This document shows, in pieces, positions 1 to 9,146 of a stretch of DNA of 36,600 bases (positions within the stretch are counted from its first letter, which is position 1; each line of letters opens with the position of its first letter). Source of the stretch: Spirochaetota bacterium (lineage in GTDB: Bacteria; Spirochaetota; UBA4802; UBA5368); NCBI GenBank assembly GCA_004297825.1, contig SCSX01000009.1:1-36600 (forward strand), in the 5' to 3' direction. Position numbers and translations under genes: made by a program. Under the pieces are notes generated by a model. It did no database searches, had not been told where the DNA came from, and saw only the letters and a list, made by a program, of their open reading frames with translations.

Positions 1-158
1 GCCGGGTTCAGGGGCAGGATGAGGTTGTCGAACGGGATCTTGCAGATTTTATCGTAGGGAAATATATCGCGGTAGAGGTTGGGAACCGCGACCTCCTCCA
101 CGTCGAAATGCTTATTTATCTTGGCGAAGCGAATCCGCTCTTTTCTTTCAATGGTCAT
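1..158 (-). CDS. Isopropylmalate/homocitrate synthase-like enzyme, N-terminus (partial)
   Basis: This is the first 52 codons of a gene that runs off the left edge of the window. The ATG at 158 is preceded by a good ribosome-binding site (GGAGGATC at 163-170 read on the minus strand). The visible protein starts MTIERKERIRFAKI and contains VPNLYRDIFPYDKICKIPFD. That stretch resembles the short N-terminal segment found before the TIM barrel in HMGL-like acyltransferases (2-isopropylmalate/homocitrate synthase relatives, sometimes annotated as pyruvate carboxyltransferase). The catalytic barrel lies outside the window, so no active-site residue can be checked. The family call rests on remembered similarity of this N-terminal segment and is tentative. 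Confidence 0.5.
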   Translation of the reverse strand, partial: MTIERKERIRFAKINKHFDVEEVAVPNLYRDIFPYDKICKIPFDNLILPLNP

Positions 159-328
159 ATCTGATCCTCCGTGAATACCAATCCTGCCCAAAACCCCAAA
201 CTTTCCTTTTTTTTAGACGGTCCTGTCAATACAAAATTATTTCACAGCGGCCGAAGACGGTATGGATTTTTACTTGCAGTAATACGCCTTAACATGAATG
301 TAATCGATGCCCCGGGGGAGAGCGAGAA

Positions 329-715
329 ATGCTTGGTTACTATATACTGCTGTTCGGCGTGGTCCTTATAATTACAGGGACCTCGGAGTTCATGATGCCG
401 GGGAGGTTTTTCGCGTTCTGGAAGGCGTGGGTTTCGCACCGGCTGTTTTTCCTGCACGGGGCCGGCCTGATTGCCGTGGGCTTTCCCCTCACCTGCTACG
501 GGAGCGCGCCCATGGGCACCTTCGTGCTGGGATTCGGTTTGCTGCTGGTGTTCACCGGCCCATTCATACTTCTGTACGCGAACAAGATAAGAAAGCTCTT
601 CCTGGTGACCACTGCCGATATGGACGAGGCGGCGTCCCGGCACCTGATCTACTTCGACGCCGGGGTGCGGCTTGCCGTGGGCGCCCTTTTCGTGTACAGC
701 TTCGTCATCCGCTGA
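329..715 (+). CDS. Small four-helix integral membrane protein, unknown function
   Basis: A 128-residue hydrophobic protein with four likely membrane helices, at about residues 2-20, 38-58, 64-86 and 107-126. It starts at an ATG behind a purine-rich stretch (GGGGGAGAGCGAG, 309-321). I do not recognise a family. Short basic and acidic loops (for example NKIRK after helix 3) suggest an inner-membrane protein. It is a single gene between a divergent neighbour on the left and leuS on the opposite strand, with which it is convergent (18 bases between the stops). Two overlapping frames on either strand are open here, but only this frame has the regular hydrophobic pattern of a real membrane protein. 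Confidence 0.7.
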   Translation: MLGYYILLFGVVLIITGTSEFMMPGRFFAFWKAWVSHRLFFLHGAGLIAVGFPLTCYGSAPMGTFVLGFGLLLVFTGPFILLYANKIRKLFLVTTADMDEAASRHLIYFDAGVRLAVGALFVYSFVIR

Positions 716-733
716 TCCCTGCGAAGGGGCTGG

Positions 734-3202
734 TCATCTCACCACGATATTGACGAGCTTTCCCTGCACCGCGATTATCTTGACGACCTGTTTGCCCGCG
801 GTGAATTCCTTCACGCGCTCATCGGCCAGGGCGAGCGCCTCCATCTCGGCCCGGGTAATATCGGCGCCAGCCGTCGCCCTGCCTCGGATCTTTCCGTTCA
901 CCTGGAAGACGAGCTCTACCTCGTCGCGCACGGCGAGATCCTCGCGGAAGACAGGCCATGACTGGTTCATGATCAGTGTTTTCTTGCCGAGCGCCGCCCA
1001 GAGCTCCTCGGCAGCGTGGGGTATGAACGGGGCGAGCATCCCCAGGAGCATTTCCATGGCCTCGGACACGACGGCCCTTCCGCCCGGCGTCGCGCACTCC
1101 GGCTCCGGAACCTGGTACCATGCGTTCACGAGCTCCATCATGCGCGCGATCGCGGTGTTGTACTGCATGCGCTCCTCGATGTCGTTGGTGACGATCTTCA
1201 CCGTCCGGTGGACTTCTTTGCGGAATTTCGCGATCGCGGGACCAAGCTCGAGCGTGTCCGGATTCGCGTTTTCCACGTACAGTTCCTGCTGGCGGCCCAG
1301 GAGGCGCCACACGCGCCCGATGAACCGGTAGCAGCCCTCCACACCTTTGTCCGACCAGTCCAGATCCTTGTCGGGGGGGGAGGCGAAGAGCATGAATAGG
1401 CGCACGGTATCGGCGCCGTAGTCCTTCGTGATGTCGTCGGGGTCGACCACGTTTCCCTTCGACTTGCTCATCTTCGCGCCGTCCTTTATGACCATCCCCT
1501 GAGTGAGGAGCCTGGTGAAGGGCTCCCTGCATTTCAGGAGCCCCATATCGTTCAGGACCATGGTGAAGAAACGCGCGTAGAGAAGATGCAGCACCGCGTG
1601 TTCGATTCCCCCGATGTAGAGATCGACGGGCATCCAGTGGTCCACCTCGGCCTTGTCGAACATTTCCTTCGAATGGGGGCAGGTGAACTTGTCGAAATAC
1701 CAGGAGGAATCCACGAAGGTGTCCATGGTATCGGTCTCCCGGTGGGCATCGCCGCCGCACTTGGGGCATTTGGTTTTCCTGAAGCTGTCAAGCGTGATAA
1801 GCGGCGAGCGCGAGTCCCCGTGAAAGTCCACGTCGGTGGGAAGCACCACGGGTAGGTCTTGTTCCGGGACCAGGACCGGGCCGCACGCATCGCAGTAGAT
1901 GACGGGTATGGGGCAGCCCCAGTAGCGCTGACGCGAGATGAGCCAGTCCTTGATGCGGTAATTGATCTCTCTTTTGCCTATGCGCTTCTGTTCCGCGTAG
2001 TCCGATATTTTCTCGATCGTGTCCTCGTTCCTTATCCCGTTGAAGGGGCCGGAATTCACGCACACACCCTCGTCCACGTATGCGTCGGTCATCGTCGCGG
2101 CGTCCAGGGGATCGCCCGGCCTGTCGATCACCACCTTGATCGGGATCCCGAATTTTTTCGCGAAGGCGAAGTCGCGCGTGTCGTGCGCCGGCACGGCCAT
2201 GATGGCGCCTGTCCCGTATTCCATGAGCACGAAGTTGCCTACATATAAAGGCACCTTGTCCCCGTTGAAGGGATTGATCACCTTGAGGCCGGTATCGACG
2301 CCCTCCTTCTCCTTTTCGTCGGAAAGACGGTCGATGACGGACTGTGCGCGGAACTTCGCGATGAACGCGCGCACCCCCGGGTTTTCAATCCGGTCGAGGA
2401 GCGGGTGCTCGGGGGCGATCACCATGAAGGTCACGCCGAAGATGGTATCGGGCCTGGTGGTGAAGATGGGAAAGTCCTCGCCGCTCTCAAGCTTGAAGTT
2501 GACCTGGAGGCCCGTCGAGCGGCCGATCCAGTTCTTCTGCATGGTGAGCACCCTCTCGGGCCACTTGCCCGCGAGGTCCTCGTGGCCTTTCAAGAGGTCG
2601 TCGGCGTATTTCGTGATCCTGAAAAACCATTGCTCCAGGTCCTTCTGCGTGACCACGGAATCGCAGCGCCAGCACGCGCCGTCAACCACCTGCTCGTTCG
2701 CGAGCACGGTGTTGCAGCTGGGGCACCAGTTGACGGAGGCGCGCTTCTTGTAGGCAAGGCCCTTCTCGTGCATCTTGATGAACATCCACTGGTTCCACTT
2801 GTAATAGTCCTCGTGGAAGGTGGTCACCTCGCGCGTCCAGTCGTAGGAAAATCCCATCCGGTTGAGCTGTATTTTCATGTGGCTGATATTGTCGGCCGTC
2901 CAGCGCGCGGGGGGGATGTTATTCTTGATCGCGGCGTTTTCCGCCGGAAGGCCGAATGAGTCCCATCCCATGGGATGGAAGACGTTGTAGCCCTTCATCC
3001 TTAAAAATCTCGATACGACGTCCCCGATCGTATAATTGCGTACGTGACCCATGTGGAGCCTTCCCGAGGGATAGGGGAACATCTCGAGCAGGTAGAATTT
3101 TTTCCTGGCGCTGTCGCGAGTGGCGAGAAAGACCTGGTCGTCGCTCCACCGCTTCTGCCACCTGGCCTCGATATCCTGGAAATCGTATTCGCGCTCGCTC
3201 AT
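734..3202 (-). CDS. leuS: Leucyl-tRNA synthetase
   Basis: Class I aminoacyl-tRNA synthetase of 822 aa that charges tRNA-Leu in the cytoplasm. Both class I signatures are present: HMGH at residues 50-53 and KMSKS at 577-581. A zinc-binding region with paired CxxC motifs lies at about 160-180, and a second pair near 479-482. The CP1 editing domain carries the conserved TTRPDT stretch at 248-253. Length matches the bacterial family. The frame stays open upstream to 3280, but the ATG at 3202 gives the canonical MSEREYDF start and has an AGAGGG ribosome-binding site six bases before it. A TTGACT -35-like box (3280-3275, minus) overlaps the upstream extension, though no convincing -10 was found. 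A run of eight G at 1373-1380 does not break the frame. Confidence 0.97.
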   Translation of the reverse strand: MSEREYDFQDIEARWQKRWSDDQVFLATRDSARKKFYLLEMFPYPSGRLHMGHVRNYTIGDVVSRFLRMKGYNVFHPMGWDSFGLPAENAAIKNNIPPARWTADNISHMKIQLNRMGFSYDWTREVTTFHEDYYKWNQWMFIKMHEKGLAYKKRASVNWCPSCNTVLANEQVVDGACWRCDSVVTQKDLEQWFFRITKYADDLLKGHEDLAGKWPERVLTMQKNWIGRSTGLQVNFKLESGEDFPIFTTRPDTIFGVTFMVIAPEHPLLDRIENPGVRAFIAKFRAQSVIDRLSDEKEKEGVDTGLKVINPFNGDKVPLYVGNFVLMEYGTGAIMAVPAHDTRDFAFAKKFGIPIKVVIDRPGDPLDAATMTDAYVDEGVCVNSGPFNGIRNEDTIEKISDYAEQKRIGKREINYRIKDWLISRQRYWGCPIPVIYCDACGPVLVPEQDLPVVLPTDVDFHGDSRSPLITLDSFRKTKCPKCGGDAHRETDTMDTFVDSSWYFDKFTCPHSKEMFDKAEVDHWMPVDLYIGGIEHAVLHLLYARFFTMVLNDMGLLKCREPFTRLLTQGMVIKDGAKMSKSKGNVVDPDDITKDYGADTVRLFMLFASPPDKDLDWSDKGVEGCYRFIGRVWRLLGRQQELYVENANPDTLELGPAIAKFRKEVHRTVKIVTNDIEERMQYNTAIARMMELVNAWYQVPEPECATPGGRAVVSEAMEMLLGMLAPFIPHAAEELWAALGKKTLIMNQSWPVFREDLAVRDEVELVFQVNGKIRGRATAGADITRAEMEALALADERVKEFTAGKQVVKIIAVQGKLVNIVVR

Positions 3203-3406
3203 GGGGTCCCTCTGCACGCTGGTGTTGATGAAAGTACGGTGCTTCATCTGGATATCCTTTACCCGCGCGGCAAAAGTCAAGCAAATCTCGGGCGCCGATA
3301 CAACCGGTCCTGGGGAGCACCTCCGGCCGGGATAAAAAACACTTTACAGGGGGATTCTTTACGAACTAGCCTCGTTTCAGTACGAACGCGGGAATTCATC
3401 GAAAGC

Positions 3407-4024
3407 ATGCATCTGCAAAATATCAGGGAAAAGCTCGAAACGGGGGAGGCGCTCACGATCGTCGCGCTGGGGGATTCCCTCACCCAGGGCTGGATGGCGC
3501 GCAAGGGATACCTCGACTTCCTCCAGGAGATGCTCAAGGTTAAATACCCGGGCAACAAGGCCCGGTTCGTGAACAAGGGCATTCCCGGGGATACCGCGGA
3601 GGGCGGATATTACCGGCTGATGGACGACGTGATTTCGTACAAGCCCGACTGCGTGTTCATACAGTTTGCGCTCAACGACGCGTTCAGCGGGTACCCCGTG
3701 GAGCGTTTCAAGAACAACATCCAGTTAATTGTCAACAGGATCGAAGCTGAAACGAATGCCGAGATGCTATTGGTGACCTCCGTGGCGCTTTCCAGGAAAG
3801 ACGAAAACGATCTTGCGCAAAGGTTTTATGCGGCGCTTGAGGAAATTGCCCGGGAGAACGACCTTTCCATAGCGCGGGTTCACGAACACTGGATTCATAG
3901 AATTGCCGAGGGACTTGAGTTCCGGAAGCTCGTTCAATCCGATCTCGTCCATCCCACGGTGGATGGATACCGGGTGATGGCTGAAGCGATCATGAAGGTG
4001 TTCGAACAGGAGAATCCCCTATGA
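3407..4024 (+). CDS. SGNH/GDSL-family hydrolase (lipase/esterase-like)
   Basis: A 205-residue protein of the SGNH hydrolase superfamily, which cleaves ester bonds in lipids, acylated sugars or similar compounds. The blocks are in order: block I GDSLTQG with nucleophile Ser24, a block II-like glycine (NKGIPGDTAE, near 58-61), block III ALND with Asn90, and block V DLVH with Asp179 and His182. There is no signal peptide from the chosen start, so it is probably cytoplasmic. The frame is open far upstream, opposite leuS, but that part is shadow sequence. The ATG at 3407 fits the family start although its ribosome-binding site is weak. Its stop overlaps the next start as ATGA, so the two genes are likely translationally coupled. 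Substrate unknown. Confidence 0.85.
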   Translation: MHLQNIREKLETGEALTIVALGDSLTQGWMARKGYLDFLQEMLKVKYPGNKARFVNKGIPGDTAEGGYYRLMDDVISYKPDCVFIQFALNDAFSGYPVERFKNNIQLIVNRIEAETNAEMLLVTSVALSRKDENDLAQRFYAALEEIARENDLSIARVHEHWIHRIAEGLEFRKLVQSDLVHPTVDGYRVMAEAIMKVFEQENPL

Positions 4025-4344
4025 TCTACGCGCTTAATGTCTTCAACGTGACGGACGAGGACGCATACCGGGATTATAACCTGAAAGCGGGCAAGATCAT
4101 CTATGGTCTGGGCGGCATGGTGCTCGTATCCGGCTGGAAGCCGGTCCGGCGCCTCCGTGACGACGGGATCCCGCGCTCGCGATTCATCGTGGTTGAATTT
4201 CCCGGGGAGCAGGCCTTCGACGAATTTTTCAGGCGCGCGGAGGAAACGGGGCTCCATGCGGTCAGGGAGGGTTCAACCGCGGATTACATTTGGACGCTAT
4301 GCGAACCCTGGGACCTCAAGGCCTGGGTGCGCGGGCAGGCGTAA
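4021..4344 (+). CDS. DUF1330-like small protein (dimeric alpha/beta-barrel fold)
   Basis: A 107-residue protein. The pattern of an early YALNVFNVTD strand, a Y-x-x-Y helix start, a GGMVLVSG strand, and RFIVVEFP followed by an amphipathic helix resembles the DUF1330/ABM superfamily of small ferredoxin-like dimers. No catalytic residues can be assigned. The ATG lies inside the stop of the SGNH hydrolase gene (ATGA, 4021-4024), which points to coupled translation and a shared role. Family assignment is by pattern only; a generic stress-responsive ABM protein is the main alternative. Confidence 0.65.
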   Translation: MIYALNVFNVTDEDAYRDYNLKAGKIIYGLGGMVLVSGWKPVRRLRDDGIPRSRFIVVEFPGEQAFDEFFRRAEETGLHAVREGSTADYIWTLCEPWDLKAWVRGQA

Positions 4345-4442
4345 ATCGACCCGAAATTGACCGCTGACATCGCCGGGGCGATGTGCCAGATTTTTTTCCA
4401 TGACTTCTGTGTCAACCATTTGTGGCCTGGTTGAAAAAATTC

Positions 4443-4471
4443 TTGAAATTAATCGATGTTATTCCCATAGT
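4443..4471 (+). promoter_or_regulatory. Candidate sigma70 promoter of the rimP-nusA-infB operon
   Basis: TTGAAA (4443-4448) and CATAGT (4466-4471) are separated by 17 bases. The surrounding 231-base gap between the DUF1330-like gene and rimP is clearly AT-richer than the genes. The -10 box matches consensus at four of six positions, so the assignment is tentative. It would give a leader of about 95 bases that contains the hairpin at 4525-4553. Confidence 0.4.
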
Positions 4472-4524
4472 GCTCATGGAAAAGCAATTTTCCTATTTCC
4501 TTAAGTGTTTACCTGCATGTAAGG

Positions 4525-4553
4525 AGAGAGTGGTTCAAGCCACTCTCTTTTTT
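4525..4553 (+). terminator. Terminator-like hairpin in the rimP leader (terminator or attenuator)
   Basis: A perfect 9-bp stem (AGAGAGTGG / CCACTCTCT) with a 6-base loop (TTCAAG) is followed by five T. It has the form of a Rho-independent terminator, but it ends only 22 bases before the rimP start. It could terminate the upstream SGNH pair, or act as an attenuator of the nusA operon. From memory, similar GAGAGTGG-type hairpins stand before rimP in several other phyla. Confidence 0.75.
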
Positions 4554-4575
4554 CAATACAGACAGCGGTCCGGCT

Positions 4576-5028
4576 ATGAACAATCCCGCGGTTAAGGAAC
4601 AAGTGCTTGAAATCGTGCAGGAAGTGGCACGGGATCAGGGCTATATGATATATGAGGCGAAAATGCTCCCCCGGGGGCCCAACACCCGTATCATTATAAA
4701 GCTCGACAGTTTAAAAAGCATATCCCTGTCCGATTGCGAGGCGTTCACGAAGGAGTTCACCGTGAGACTCGATGCATCGGGCGTGCTTCCCAATTATTCG
4801 ACCGAGGTTTCTTCCCCGGGGATTAACAGGGAGGTCAGGAGCATCGACGAGTTTCGCCGGTTCCAGGGATCGCCCGTCAAGGCCGTGTTCCATGAGGAGC
4901 AGGGCGCGCACATTTTTTTCAAAGGCAGAATAGACTCGGTAGAAGGCGATACTATTATATTGAAAGATGAGAGGGAAGCGCTGGCGGTCGAGTTTCGCGC
5001 GATCAAATCGGCGCATCTGGAATTCTGA
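4576..5028 (+). CDS. rimP: Ribosome maturation factor RimP
   Basis: A 150-residue protein that assists maturation of the 30S subunit. It shows the family hallmark VSSPGINREV at about residues 77-86, an N-terminal alpha/beta domain with a helix and the strand TRIIIKLD, and a C-terminal SH3-like barrel (VKAVFHE, FKGRIDSVEGDTIIL). It is the first gene of the classic rimP-nusA-infB order and is 26 bases from nusA. The region before the ATG (GCGGTCCGGCT) has no clear Shine-Dalgarno sequence, so initiation may depend on the leader structure just upstream. Confidence 0.95.
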   Translation: MNNPAVKEQVLEIVQEVARDQGYMIYEAKMLPRGPNTRIIIKLDSLKSISLSDCEAFTKEFTVRLDASGVLPNYSTEVSSPGINREVRSIDEFRRFQGSPVKAVFHEEQGAHIFFKGRIDSVEGDTIILKDEREALAVEFRAIKSAHLEF

Positions 5029-5054
5029 CACCATTCGGACGAGGATCACAGGAT

Positions 5055-6464
5055 ATGAGCATCAACTTCTTTGAAGCGCTGCACCAGATCGCAACGGAAA
5101 AGGGAATCCCTCGGGAGATGATCGAGGAGATAGTAGATTCCGCCATGATCTCAGCGTATAAGAAACAGTACGGATCGAACACCAACGTGCGCGTGATGTT
5201 CGACCGCGACCGGAACACGGTGAAAATCGTTTCCAGAAAAATGGTCGTCAACTCCCCGCGGAACAGGGCCGAAGAGGTCTACGTGGGCGATGCGAAAAGG
5301 GTCAATCCCGACGTGCGGCTGGGAGACGAGATCGAGGTCGAGGAAAACCCCCTGGAATCGTTCGGAAGAATAGCCGCGCAGACCGCCAAGCAGGTGATCA
5401 TCCAGAAAATCAAGGAAGCCGAAAAGAACATCGTCTATAACGATTTCAAGGACAAGGAAGGGGACCTCATCAACGGGTACCTGCAGCGTAAAACCAAGGA
5501 TGCAATTTTCGTTGACCTTGGAAAAACCGAGGGAATCCTTCCCGCGCGCGAACAGTCCCCGCTCGAGCATTTCAAAACCGGGGAGCGGATCAAGGCCCTG
5601 GTCCTCGCCGTGCAGAAGAATACAAAGGGGCCCGGGGTGGTCCTCTCGCGGACGAACCCGAAGTTCATCCAGCGACTTTTCGAAATGGAAATACCCGAGG
5701 TCTACGACGGCGTGGTTAAAATCGCCAACATCGTGCGGGAGCCCGGCCTGCGCACCAAGGTCGCAGTAACGAGCGAGCGGGACGACATCGACAGCGTGGG
5801 CGCGTGTGTCGGGATGAAGGGCATACGGATACAGTCGATCGTCAGGGAGCTCGAGGGCGAGAAGATCGATATCGTGGAATGGGTAGAGGACAGGAGGACG
5901 ATGGCGGCAAATTCGCTCACGCCGGCGCGGGTGCGCGAGGTCATCGAAACAAGGAGCGGCGGCGTGATCGCCGTAGTGGAAAAAGAGCAATACAAGCTCG
6001 CAATCGGCAAGCAGGGGCACAACGCACGGCTTGCGACGCGACTGTGCGGCTTCGAGATAGACATCAAGACCGAGGAACAGTACCGTGAATTCCTGAGCTC
6101 CAGCGAGTCCCGCGCGATGGTGGAACAGCTCTTCGCGCAGAAGGACGTGGAAGAGACTCCGCTCGAGGAACTGCCAGGCCTCGAGTCGCGCACGATTAAA
6201 CTGCTGGAAGCCGGGGGAATCCTCTCGGTGGAAGACCTCGTCGAAACCTCGTACGAAGACCTGATCAAGATCGACGGGATCGGCGAAAAGACAGCGAAGA
6301 AGATACTGGACATCCTGGCGGAATCCATCGACTTCGACGAGGAAGGCGAGGAGACCGAAGGAGAACCTGCCGAAGGTACCGAACCGGCAGCGGAAGAAGG
6401 GGCAACGGGCGCAGATACCCAGGAATCGAAAGATAAGGAGAAGGGAGAAGGCGCACAGGAATGA
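5055..6464 (+). CDS. nusA: Transcription termination/antitermination factor NusA
   Basis: A 469-residue RNA-polymerase-associated factor controlling pausing, termination and antitermination. Domains in order: the N-terminal polymerase-binding domain (1-125), the S1 domain (about 135-200, ending VVLSRTNPKF), KH1 (about 225-285, GMKG at 253-256), and KH2 (about 295-345, GKQG at 318-321). A helix-hairpin-helix segment follows (about 370-422, LPGLES and IDGIGEKTA), then a roughly 40-residue acidic low-complexity tail. The single helix-hairpin-helix unit plus acidic tail resembles a shortened version of the C-terminal acidic repeats of proteobacterial NusA. The ATG follows GAGGATCACAGGAT. Confidence 0.97.
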   Translation: MSINFFEALHQIATEKGIPREMIEEIVDSAMISAYKKQYGSNTNVRVMFDRDRNTVKIVSRKMVVNSPRNRAEEVYVGDAKRVNPDVRLGDEIEVEENPLESFGRIAAQTAKQVIIQKIKEAEKNIVYNDFKDKEGDLINGYLQRKTKDAIFVDLGKTEGILPAREQSPLEHFKTGERIKALVLAVQKNTKGPGVVLSRTNPKFIQRLFEMEIPEVYDGVVKIANIVREPGLRTKVAVTSERDDIDSVGACVGMKGIRIQSIVRELEGEKIDIVEWVEDRRTMAANSLTPARVREVIETRSGGVIAVVEKEQYKLAIGKQGHNARLATRLCGFEIDIKTEEQYREFLSSSESRAMVEQLFAQKDVEETPLEELPGLESRTIKLLEAGGILSVEDLVETSYEDLIKIDGIGEKTAKKILDILAESIDFDEEGEETEGEPAEGTEPAAEEGATGADTQESKDKEKGEGAQE

Positions 6465-6548
6465 TCTGTGCGGAAGGGAACCGGCCGGGTATTACCGCGG
6501 TCGCGAGTTCCCGGTGGACGCAATTAATACTGCAATTTAAGGTACTAA

Positions 6549-9137
6549 ATGAAAGCGCTTGATATCGCCAATGTAAATCATGTCTCGGTCGAGGACCTCA
6601 TTACCATTTGTCGTGACCTGGGAATCCAGTGTACCGGTCAGGACGACGACCTGGGCGAGAAGGACGTTTTTCTCGTGCAAAAAAAGATCGAGGTGATTAA
6701 GGAGCATAGGGCGAAGGCAACCCGGGAGCTTCTTGAAAAGAAGGCCGCGCAGACCGCGGATCGCTCCGGCGCGAAGATCAAGCTGAAAAGAAAGGTCCAT
6801 GTTTCAAGCGAGCTCATGAAGGAAAAGATCGGCGAGGAATCCCGCAGGCAGAAGGAAGCTCCTGTTGAGGAAAAGAAACCAGTCGAGGAAAAAAAGCCTC
6901 CGGTTCGCGAAACCAGGGAAGTACGCCCCGGCAGCACGCAGGGACACGGGCCGTCACAGGGCCAGGGACCGCGCAGGGATTCCCAGGGAAGACCGATCGG
7001 GGACAGGCGCCCCGGACAGGGACAGGGCGGAAGGCCCCAGGGCGCAGGCGGCCCCCCGCGCCCCTATGGCGGGCAGTCCCGTCCGTTTAGCGGACCGCGA
7101 CCTGCCGGCGGCAGACCCGGTCCGGGAAGGCCCGGCGGAACGACAGGCGACCGCAGGCCGGACGGCACCGGAGCCAAGCCAGCCGGTGAGAACAAGGAAG
7201 CCGAAGCCGCGGCACAGGAAAAGGATAAAAGGAAGAAGTCCAAAGAGATAACCAAGCAGCGGGACACGAAGCGCAAGGCCTTCAAGGAAAAGGAGAAGGA
7301 AAAAAGCGGGAGGGACATCTTTCAACGCCGCCGGAAGGGGCAGGGGCGACAGCCTTCCGACCTGGAGCGCGCGGCGGTCACACCGAAAAATATCGAGATC
7401 ACCGAGAGCATCACCGTCTCCGATCTTGCAAAGAAGATGAATGTCAAGGCGAGCGAGCTTATCGCGAAGCTGATGAAGCTCGGCATGATGGCGACCATCA
7501 ACCAGGTCGTCGACGCGGAAACCGCTGCCATACTCGCCTCGGAATACGGCACCGAAGTCAAGGTGGTATCGCTCTTCGAAGAAACCGTCATACGCCAGGA
7601 CGAGGTGGATAATCCCGACAGCTGGCACAAACGTCCCCCCGTCGTCACCGTGATGGGACATGTCGACCACGGCAAGACCAAGCTTCTGGATGCGATCAGG
7701 GAGACGAACGTGGTCGCCGGAGAATTCGGCGGGATCACGCAGCATATAGGCGCCTACATGGTGGACGTGCATGGGGAGAGGGTTACGTTCCTGGATACCC
7801 CCGGCCACGCGGCATTCACCACGATGCGCGCACGGGGCGCCAGCGTGACCGATATCGTGGTTCTCGTGGTCGCGGCTAACGACGGCGTAATGCCGCAGAC
7901 GATCGAAGCGATCAACCATGCGCGCGCGGCGAAGGTGCCGATAATCGTCGCGATCAACAAGATCGATCTTCCCGACAACAACCTTCCCAGGATCAAGCAG
8001 GACCTGGCCAACTACGAGCTCGTACCCGAAGAGTGGGGTGGGACCACGCTGTTTGCTGAAGTGAGCGCAAAGCAGAAAATAAAAATAAAGGAACTGCTGG
8101 AACTCATTCTCATCCAATCAGAGATGCTCGAGCTTAAGGCCAATGAAAAGCTGATGGCCAAGGGCGCCGTAATAGAATCAAGGATTGACCCGGGGCGGGG
8201 TCCGGTGGCGACCATACTCATACAAAACGGCACGCTCAAGGTGGGAGACCCCTTCGTGGTGGGGATATATTCCGGCAAGGTGCGGGCGATGTTCAACGAC
8301 CAGGGGCAGGCGGTCGAAGAAGCCGGGCCGTCGACCCCCGTCGAGGTGCTTGGCCTTTCGGGACTTCCCTCCGCGGGCGATCCGTTCCAGATGGTCGATT
8401 CCGAAAAGTACTCGAAGCAGATCTCGCAGAAGAGGCTGGACCTGAGGCGCATGGAAGCCGCGAAGAAGGTGCGTAAGGTTACCCTCGAGGACCTGAACGA
8501 AATGATCAGGGTGGGCGAGGTGCAGGAGCTTCGCGTCATCATAAAAGGCGACGTGGACGGCTCGGTGCAGGCCCTCAAGGAATCCCTGGAGAAGCTCTCC
8601 ACCAGCGAGGTGCGTGTCAAGGTGATACACGCGGGGGCCGGCGGAATCAACGATTCCGACGTCATGCTCGCGTCCGCGTCGAACGCGCTCATCATAGGCT
8701 ATCACGTGCGCCCCACGGCGAAGGTTTCCGAGCTTGCCGCGCGCGAACATGTTTCGATCAAGTTCTACAACATCATCTTCGAGGTCACCGATACGATCAA
8801 GGCCGCAATGGAAGGCATGCTCGCCCCGGAAATAAAAGAAGAGGTCACGGCCACCGGCGAGGTCAGGCAGGTGTTCAAGATATCCAAGCTGGGGGTCATC
8901 GCGGGTTCGATCGTACTCACGGGAAAGATGCAGCGTAAGAACAAGATAAGGATTATCCGTGATGGCGTGGTCATATGCGACGGCACAATGAAATCGCTCA
9001 AACGGTTCAAGGACGACGTGTCCGAGGTGGAAGCGGGCCAGGAGTGCGGTTTCGGGGTTGAAAATTTCAATGACATCAAGGAAGGGGACACCTTCGAAGC
9101 ATACAAGACTGTGGAAATCACCAAGACGCTCGATTAG
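6549..9137 (+). CDS. infB: Translation initiation factor IF-2
   Basis: An 862-residue GTPase that delivers initiator tRNA to the 30S subunit. After a short N-terminal IF2 domain (1-60) comes a disordered linker (about 100-270): first Lys/Glu-rich, then a Gly/Pro/Arg/Gln-rich stretch (131-210), then highly basic. The second IF2-N domain lies at about 280-340. The G domain has GHVDHGKT (370-377), DTPGH (416-420) and NKID (470-473). The beta-barrel and C-terminal tRNA-binding domains follow to the end. The length is normal for a long-form IF2. Only 84 bases separate it from nusA; the ylxR and L7Ae-like genes often found there are absent. Confidence 0.97.
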   Translation: MKALDIANVNHVSVEDLITICRDLGIQCTGQDDDLGEKDVFLVQKKIEVIKEHRAKATRELLEKKAAQTADRSGAKIKLKRKVHVSSELMKEKIGEESRRQKEAPVEEKKPVEEKKPPVRETREVRPGSTQGHGPSQGQGPRRDSQGRPIGDRRPGQGQGGRPQGAGGPPRPYGGQSRPFSGPRPAGGRPGPGRPGGTTGDRRPDGTGAKPAGENKEAEAAAQEKDKRKKSKEITKQRDTKRKAFKEKEKEKSGRDIFQRRRKGQGRQPSDLERAAVTPKNIEITESITVSDLAKKMNVKASELIAKLMKLGMMATINQVVDAETAAILASEYGTEVKVVSLFEETVIRQDEVDNPDSWHKRPPVVTVMGHVDHGKTKLLDAIRETNVVAGEFGGITQHIGAYMVDVHGERVTFLDTPGHAAFTTMRARGASVTDIVVLVVAANDGVMPQTIEAINHARAAKVPIIVAINKIDLPDNNLPRIKQDLANYELVPEEWGGTTLFAEVSAKQKIKIKELLELILIQSEMLELKANEKLMAKGAVIESRIDPGRGPVATILIQNGTLKVGDPFVVGIYSGKVRAMFNDQGQAVEEAGPSTPVEVLGLSGLPSAGDPFQMVDSEKYSKQISQKRLDLRRMEAAKKVRKVTLEDLNEMIRVGEVQELRVIIKGDVDGSVQALKESLEKLSTSEVRVKVIHAGAGGINDSDVMLASASNALIIGYHVRPTAKVSELAAREHVSIKFYNIIFEVTDTIKAAMEGMLAPEIKEEVTATGEVRQVFKISKLGVIAGSIVLTGKMQRKNKIRIIRDGVVICDGTMKSLKRFKDDVSEVEAGQECGFGVENFNDIKEGDTFEAYKTVEITKTLD

Positions 9138-9146
9138 GGAAGGGAG

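Noticed and set aside
224-229. Minus-strand TTGACA as promoter of the partial left-edge gene
   Set aside because: No -10 box at 15-19 bases spacing; the downstream sequence is a poly-A run and GC-rich DNA.
171-371. Open frame of 66 codons in the left-edge gap
   Set aside because: It overlaps the start of the membrane-protein gene, lacks a ribosome-binding site, and its composition is not protein-like.
1373-1380. Run of eight G in leuS as a possible frameshift site
   Set aside because: The leuS frame is intact on both sides, and the protein matches the family through this point.
3275-3280. Minus-strand TTGACT upstream of leuS as a promoter -35
   Set aside because: No acceptable -10 at the expected distance; noted only as support for the shorter leuS start.
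6476-6512. GGGAAC ... GTTCCC inverted repeat in the nusA-infB gap as a terminator or processing site
   Set aside because: Only six pairs with a 25-base loop and no T-run; not convincing without comparative data.
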